Source of the DNA: an uncultured Atopobiaceae bacterium
GTDB lineage: Bacteria; Actinomycetota; Coriobacteriia; Coriobacteriales; Atopobiaceae
Length of the DNA: 64,000 bases
Direction of reading: 5' to 3'
Assembly (NCBI GenBank): GCA_944322145.1
Contig: CALUNW010000001.1
Coordinates: forward strand, 124,001-188,000
Under the pieces are notes generated by a model that saw only the letters and a list, made by a program, of their open reading frames with translations, made no database searches and was not told the origin of the DNA. The position numbers were made by a program, and so were the translations under genes. Position 1 is the first letter of the stretch, and each line of letters opens with the position of its first letter. Shown here piece after piece: positions 59,989-64,000 of this stretch.

Positions 59989-61068
59989 CTACTCGTCGCC
60001 GAAGCTGATGCCGAGGGCCTTGGCCTCCTTGACGAGGTCGCTCTTGGGGTCGACGTACTTGAGCTTGCCGGCGACCTCCTCGAGCGGCACGCGGCACATC
60101 TTGCCGTTGACCTGGGCGATCATGACGCCGAACTTGCCCTTGAGGCAGGCGAGGGCAGCCTCGACGCCGCACTGCGTCGCGAAGATGCGGTCCTGGGCGT
60201 CCGGCTGGCCGCCGCGCTGGGTGTGGCCGGGGACGGCGATGCGGATCTCTCGGCCGGTGCGCTTGTCGATCTCGGCGGCGATGTCGTAGGCGATCGAGGG
60301 GGAGGTGCGCTCGGCGACGAGCTTCTTGTACTCCTTCTTGGAGAGGGCGGCCTCCTCCTTGGAGATGGCGCCCTCGGCGACGACGACGATCGTGAAGCGG
60401 GAGCCCGCCTTGTCGCGCTCCTCGATGACGCGGACGACGTTGTCCATGTCATAGGGGATCTCGGGGATGAGGATGACGTCAGCGCCGCCGGCGACGCCCG
60501 CGTACAGCGGGATCCAGCCGACCTTGTGGCCCATGATCTCGATGACGAAGACGCGGCCGTGGCTCGAGGCAGTGGTGTGGATCTCGTCGATGCAGCGGGT
60601 GGCGACCTCGACCGAGCTCGTGAAGCCAAAGGTCATGTCGGTGCCGAAGGTGTCGTTATCGATGGTCTTGGGCAGCGCGATGACGTTCAGGCCCTCCTGC
60701 GAGAGGCGGTTGGCGGTCTTGGTGGAGCCGTTGCCGCCGAGCATGAAGAGGCAGTCGAGCTTGAGCTTGGCGTAGGTGTCCTTCATGGCCTGGACCTTGT
60801 TGACGCCGTCGGCCTCGGGCGTGTCGAGGAGCTTGAACGGTGTGCGGCTGGTGCCCAGCACGGTGCCGCCGCGGGTGAGCAGGCCCGAGAAGTCGCGGTT
60901 GTCCATCATGCGGTAGCGCTCGTAGATGAGGCCCTGGTAGCCGTCCTCGAAGCCGTAGACCTCGACGGGCTCCTTGGACTGGCGGTAGAGCGTCTTGACG
61001 ATGCCGCGCATGGTGGCGTTGAGCGCCTGGCAGTCGCCGCCGCTCGTGAGAAGACCGACTCGAAGCAT
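59989..61068 (-). CDS. pfkA: 6-phosphofructokinase
   Basis: A 359-residue phosphofructokinase. LTSGGDCQALNATMRG is the nucleotide loop; LGGNGSTKTA is the active-site GGDGS region with Asn in place of the usual Asp103; PKTIDNDTFGTD carries the catalytic aspartate and the lysine at the position equivalent to 124; MGHKVGWI and PGHTQRGGQP bind fructose 6-phosphate. Glycine at position 104 with lysine at 124 is the pattern of ATP-using actinobacterial enzymes, so ATP rather than PPi is predicted. The ATG at 61068 follows AAGGGAACACGC. Confidence 0.9.
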   Translation of the reverse strand: MLRVGLLTSGGDCQALNATMRGIVKTLYRQSKEPVEVYGFEDGYQGLIYERYRMMDNRDFSGLLTRGGTVLGTSRTPFKLLDTPEADGVNKVQAMKDTYAKLKLDCLFMLGGNGSTKTANRLSQEGLNVIALPKTIDNDTFGTDMTFGFTSSVEVATRCIDEIHTTASSHGRVFVIEIMGHKVGWIPLYAGVAGGADVILIPEIPYDMDNVVRVIEERDKAGSRFTIVVVAEGAISKEEAALSKKEYKKLVAERTSPSIAYDIAAEIDKRTGREIRIAVPGHTQRGGQPDAQDRIFATQCGVEAALACLKGKFGVMIAQVNGKMCRVPLEEVAGKLKYVDPKSDLVKEAKALGISFGDE

Positions 61069-61230
61069 GCGTGTTCCCTTCCTCTTGCCCACAGATAGAC
61101 GCATTATTGCGCTTTCAGCCGCGCGTGCGGCGTCGCGTCCGTGAGCGGTATCGTTCTCAGCGGCGTGTGTCGCGCGCTGTGCGGCGATATCTGTCACACT
61201 GGGCGTGAAGAACCGCGGGGAGGGGGCGTC

Positions 61231-61650
61231 GTGACGGCAGACGAGAAGCGAGAGGTGCGCGAGGCGGTGCTCGCCGGAAGGCGCGCGCTGGCAAGCCTCG
61301 AGGAGGCGGCTGACGCGCTCGACAGTGCGAGCAACTGGGGTCTCTTCGACCTGCTCGCGGGCGGGCTCATCACGAGCCTGGTCAAGCACGCGCGCCTGGG
61401 CGACGCCCGCGAGGCGCTCGAGCGGGCTCGCGCGGACCTTTACGCCTTCACGCGCGAGGTCGCGGACGTGCGCGCCATCGAAAGCCTGCGCGTCGACATC
61501 GGCGGCGTCGCGACGGCGCTCGACGTGGTCGCGGACAACCCGTTCGTGGACCTCTACGTGCAGAAGAAGATCGACGACGCCCAGGATGGCGTCGAGGCTG
61601 CCATCGGCGCCACGCGCACCGTGCTCGCGCGCCTCGAGGCGCTGCGGTAG
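61231..61650 (+). CDS. Small helical protein, unknown function
   Basis: A 139-residue, Ala- and Arg-rich, mainly helical soluble protein. The only distinctive segment is SNWGLFDLLAGGLITSLVKH, a pattern (WGxxDLxxGG...KH) I have seen in conserved uncharacterised proteins of Gram-positive bacteria. GTG 61231 follows GGGGAGGGGG. Divergent from pfkA. No function can be assigned. Confidence 0.65.
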   Translation: MTADEKREVREAVLAGRRALASLEEAADALDSASNWGLFDLLAGGLITSLVKHARLGDAREALERARADLYAFTREVADVRAIESLRVDIGGVATALDVVADNPFVDLYVQKKIDDAQDGVEAAIGATRTVLARLEALR

Positions 61651-61694
61651 GCCCTCGGCGCCTGCCGCCCGTTCGTCGCGGTCCCGGTTGTCAT

Positions 61695-61760
61695 CGAGTA
61701 AGAGTTATAAGCGTTTATCGGCACGTTTTTAGTGAGATAAGCGCGAGAAACTCTTACTCG
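61695..61760 (+). repeat. 66-bp inverted repeat with CGAGTAAGAGTT arms
   Basis: Perfect 12-bp arms 61695-61706 and 61749-61760. Same arm ends as the element at 31508-31575 but different interior. Located between the small unknown gene and the CoA ligase; a CTTCTCG word and TAGAAT (61871-61876, possible -10 for the ligase) follow. Confidence 0.8.
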
Positions 61761-61912
61761 GCGCCGCGCGTTGTCGCATGGGTGGCGTGGCGTGTCCGTC
61801 CACGCTCTCTCGCGCGTTTCCGTTTGCGAACGCGCCGCGGACCCGCGTTCTTCTCGCCTGGTGTGCGCCGTAGAATCACCCTATCCGTGTGCTTTCAGGA
61901 AAGGGCGACAAG

Positions 61913-63214
61913 ATGCAGGAGATTCTCCACGCGCCCCACGAGCAGATCGAGCAGATCCAGCTCGAGGGCATCAAGAAGACCGTGATTCAGTGCTACGAGA
62001 ACGTGGCCTTCTACAAGAAGAGCTTCGACGAGGCCGGGTTTGACCCGTACTCGGTCAAGAGCCTCGCGGACCTCGAGAAGGCCCCGTTCGTGACCAAGCA
62101 GGACCTGCGCGACAACTACCCCTACGGCATGTTCGCCACGCCGCTCTCCGAGGTGAAGGAGATCCATATGTCCTCGGGCACCACCGGAGTGGCGACGGTG
62201 GGCGGCTACACCCAGCATGACCTCGAGATCTGGGGCGAGTGCTTCGCGCGCGGCATCGAGTACGCAAACGGCGGCGCCGACGACGTCGTCCACGTCTGCT
62301 ACGGCTACGGCCTCTTTACCGGCGGCCTGGGCGCGCACTACGGCGGCCTCTACTCCGGCGCCACGACGATCCCCATGTCCGCGGGCAACACCGAGCGCCA
62401 GATCCGCGTGCTCAAGGAGATGGGCTCCACCATCATCTGCTGCACGCCGAGCTACGCCATGCACATCGCCGACACCGCCCTCGAGATGGGCCTCGACCCG
62501 GCGCGCGACTTCCACCTGCGCGCGGGCATCCACGGCGCCGAGCCCTTCTCGGACAACTTCCGCCGCGACCTCGAGCGCAAGCTCAACTACCACGTGCTCG
62601 ACGTCTACGGCCTCACCGAGACCATGGGCCCGGGCGTGGCCATCGAGTGTTGGGAGCAGAACGGCCTGCACCTGGCCGAGGACCACTTCTACGCGGAGAT
62701 CATCGACCCCAACACCGGCGAGGTCCTGCCCGACGGCGAGTGGGGCGAGCTCGTGCTCACCACGATCGACCGCGAGGCGTCCCCGGTCGTGCGCTACCGC
62801 ACGCGCGACATCACGCGCATCCTGCCGGGCGAGTGCGCCTGCGGCTGCACGCACCGCAGGATCGACCGCATCCACGGCCGCACCGACGACATGCTCATCA
62901 TCCGCGGCGTCAACGTCTTCCCGAGCCAGATCGAGGACGTCATGAAGACGTTCCCGCAGGTCTCCTCCTGGTACCAGATCGAGATCGACACCGACCAGCG
63001 CTCGCTCGACCTCGTCACGCTCAAGGCGGAGGTCAACCCCGACTTTGGCTTCGACTCCGTCGCCGCCGTCGAGCGCCTGCAGAAGGAGATGTCCGCGCGC
63101 CTCAAGACGGCCCTTTCCGTGGGCGTCAAGGTCAAGCTCGTGGAGCCCAAGACCATCGCGCGCAGCGAGGGCAAGGCCAAGCGCATCGTCGACCTGCGAA
63201 AGGGGATCAAGTAA
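61913..63214 (+). CDS. PaaK-type phenylacetate--CoA ligase family protein
   Basis: A 433-residue AMP-forming CoA ligase of the phenylacetate-CoA ligase family. MSSGTTGVATVGGYT is the phosphate loop, DVYGLTETMGPGVAIEC the acyl-AMP motif, and GRTDDMLIIRGVNVFPSQIE the hinge of the C-terminal domain. It activates an aromatic or similar acid to its CoA ester. The ATG at 61913 follows AGGAAAGGG. The last base overlaps the ACT gene (TAATG). In many anaerobes this pair accompanies 2-oxoacid ferredoxin oxidoreductases, which are not in the window. Confidence 0.9.
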   Translation: MQEILHAPHEQIEQIQLEGIKKTVIQCYENVAFYKKSFDEAGFDPYSVKSLADLEKAPFVTKQDLRDNYPYGMFATPLSEVKEIHMSSGTTGVATVGGYTQHDLEIWGECFARGIEYANGGADDVVHVCYGYGLFTGGLGAHYGGLYSGATTIPMSAGNTERQIRVLKEMGSTIICCTPSYAMHIADTALEMGLDPARDFHLRAGIHGAEPFSDNFRRDLERKLNYHVLDVYGLTETMGPGVAIECWEQNGLHLAEDHFYAEIIDPNTGEVLPDGEWGELVLTTIDREASPVVRYRTRDITRILPGECACGCTHRRIDRIHGRTDDMLIIRGVNVFPSQIEDVMKTFPQVSSWYQIEIDTDQRSLDLVTLKAEVNPDFGFDSVAAVERLQKEMSARLKTALSVGVKVKLVEPKTIARSEGKAKRIVDLRKGIK

Positions 63215-63642
63215 TGATCGATCAGATTACGGTTTTCCTCGAGAACAAGCGCGGCCGCATCGCGTCGCTGTGCCGCACCCTCGGTGACGCCAACATCAAC
63301 ATGGCGGCGCTCTCCGTGGCTGACACCACCGAGTACGGCATCGTGCGCATCATCTGCAGCGACACCGCCGCCGCGCTGGCCGCACTCGACGCCGGCGGCT
63401 ACCGCGCCATCAAGACCAAGGTCATGGCCATCGCCGTCCCGCACCACCCGGGCGGCGCCGCCGACCTGCTCGAGAAGCTCGATGACCTCGATGTGGACAT
63501 CGAGTACTTCTACTGCTTCTCCACCACCGACGACATGGCGGTGCTGGCGCTCAAGATCGCCGACCCGGCGAGCGCCGCGGAGGCGAGCTGGGCCATCGAG
63601 AAGGCCGGCTTCCACGTCTTCGACCAGGACGAGGTCGAGTAG
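63214..63642 (+). CDS. Tandem ACT-domain protein
   Basis: A 142-residue protein of two ACT domains (ITVFLENKRGRIASLCRTLGDANINM and a second from about residue 70, VPHHPGGAADLLEKL). ACT domains bind amino acids and act as allosteric sensors; as the partner of the CoA ligase, with overlapping stop/start, it probably tunes that enzyme to an aromatic amino acid or its products. Confidence 0.9.
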   Translation: MIDQITVFLENKRGRIASLCRTLGDANINMAALSVADTTEYGIVRIICSDTAAALAALDAGGYRAIKTKVMAIAVPHHPGGAADLLEKLDDLDVDIEYFYCFSTTDDMAVLALKIADPASAAEASWAIEKAGFHVFDQDEVE

Positions 63643-63660
63643 CGCCCCCTTTTCCCACTC

Positions 63661-63698
63661 GGGGCTTGCCATACAATCGATGTATGGCAAGCCCCTTT
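63661..63698 (+). terminator. Terminator after ACT gene
   Basis: Arms GGGGCTTGCCATAC and GTATGGCAAGCCCC around AATCGAT, followed by TTTA. Very stable and likely bifunctional. Confidence 0.9.
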
Positions 63699-63774
63699 AC
63701 TATGTATTTTACGGTGGGGCTCTCCGCGCTTACCATGGTCCTGTACGGCAGCGCGAACCTCGGAGGCGACGATC

Positions 63775-63975
63775 ATGGTCCTTGGCATGGGCATTCCCGA
63801 GCTGGCAGTCATTCTTCTCATCGTGCTCGTGATCTTTGGGCCCAAGAACCTGCCCAAGCTCGGGTCGGCCCTCGGCAAGACCGTCAAGAGCGTTCGCGAG
63901 GGCATGGAGGAGGGCTCTGGCGACTCGGAGCCCGTCTCCGCCACGGTCGAGAAGAACGACGAGCCCGAGCAGTAG
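63775..63975 (+). CDS. tatA: Twin-arginine translocase subunit TatA
   Basis: A 66-residue protein with the TatA plan: an N-terminal membrane helix (IPELAVILLIVLVIFGP), the FGPKNLPKLGSALGK hinge and amphipathic helix, and an acidic tail. The ATG at 63775 has GGAGGC eight bases upstream; an ATG four codons later is an alternative. tatC is not seen before the window ends. Confidence 0.9.
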   Translation: MVLGMGIPELAVILLIVLVIFGPKNLPKLGSALGKTVKSVREGMEEGSGDSEPVSATVEKNDEPEQ

Positions 63976-64000
63976 TCCTTCCTCCCAGCCCCCGGGACCC

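Overview
The window is high-GC, actinobacterial-looking DNA. The gene order rapZ-whiA-gap-pgk-tpiA-secG, the strong GC bias at third codon positions, the absence of any outer-membrane genes and the mix of sugar and amino-acid fermentation genes best fit an anaerobic member of the Coriobacteriia (Olsenella/Atopobiaceae-like). This placement is inferred from gene content, not from a marker-gene comparison.

Layout. 1-7957: a sialic-acid import and breakdown operon: peptide-family ABC importer with an unusual permease-ATPase fusion, then nanA, a ROK kinase and nanE. 8360-11094: a Gfo/Idh oxidoreductase, a DeoR regulator and a 1-phosphofructokinase-type kinase, preceded by a striking repeat-rich control region. 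11143-16805: rapZ, whiA, then the lower-glycolysis block gap-pgk-tpiA and secG. 17225-21120: tRNA-Leu, a SpoIIE-type phosphatase with its STAS/HATPase partner protein, two identical tRNA-Gly genes and tRNA-Cys. 21211-26540: a membrane protein, cysteine desulfurase and mnmA in overlapping order, a YbaK-type deacylase and an LPG-synthase-like membrane protein. 26708-31382: tRNA-Val and two tandem LtaS-like enzymes. 31715-35372: nitroreductase, DEDD exonuclease, acpS, a small membrane protein and a metallo-beta-lactamase-fold hydrolase.

35634-59246 is the most unusual part. It holds two parallel modules, each made of a small acyl-carrier-like protein, a phosphotransacylase and a butyrate-kinase-family enzyme. 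One module (minus strand) adds a CocE/NonD-type hydrolase and an MFS transporter; the other (plus strand) adds an SCP-x-type thiolase and a DUF35 protein. Between them lie two flavodoxin-like reductases with C-terminal zinc-ribbon tails, a fumarate-reductase-type flavoprotein, an NAD(P)H/iron-sulfur electron-input pair, two PucR-type regulators and a TetR regulator. I read this as a candidate pathway that reduces an unknown compound, cleaves it hydrolytically or thiolytically, moves the acyl group through a dedicated carrier protein and recovers ATP by way of an acyl phosphate. The substrate is unknown. 59468-63975 holds a second small membrane protein, phosphofructokinase, a small unknown gene, a PaaK-type CoA ligase with an ACT partner, and tatA.

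Intergenic DNA is rich in structured repeats: seven copies of a composite palindrome of about 119 bp, paired GGGGACAGACCCC elements (one directly upstream of each carrier-protein gene), several 60-72 bp inverted repeats, and a recurrent CTTCTCG word that accompanies the 119-bp family.
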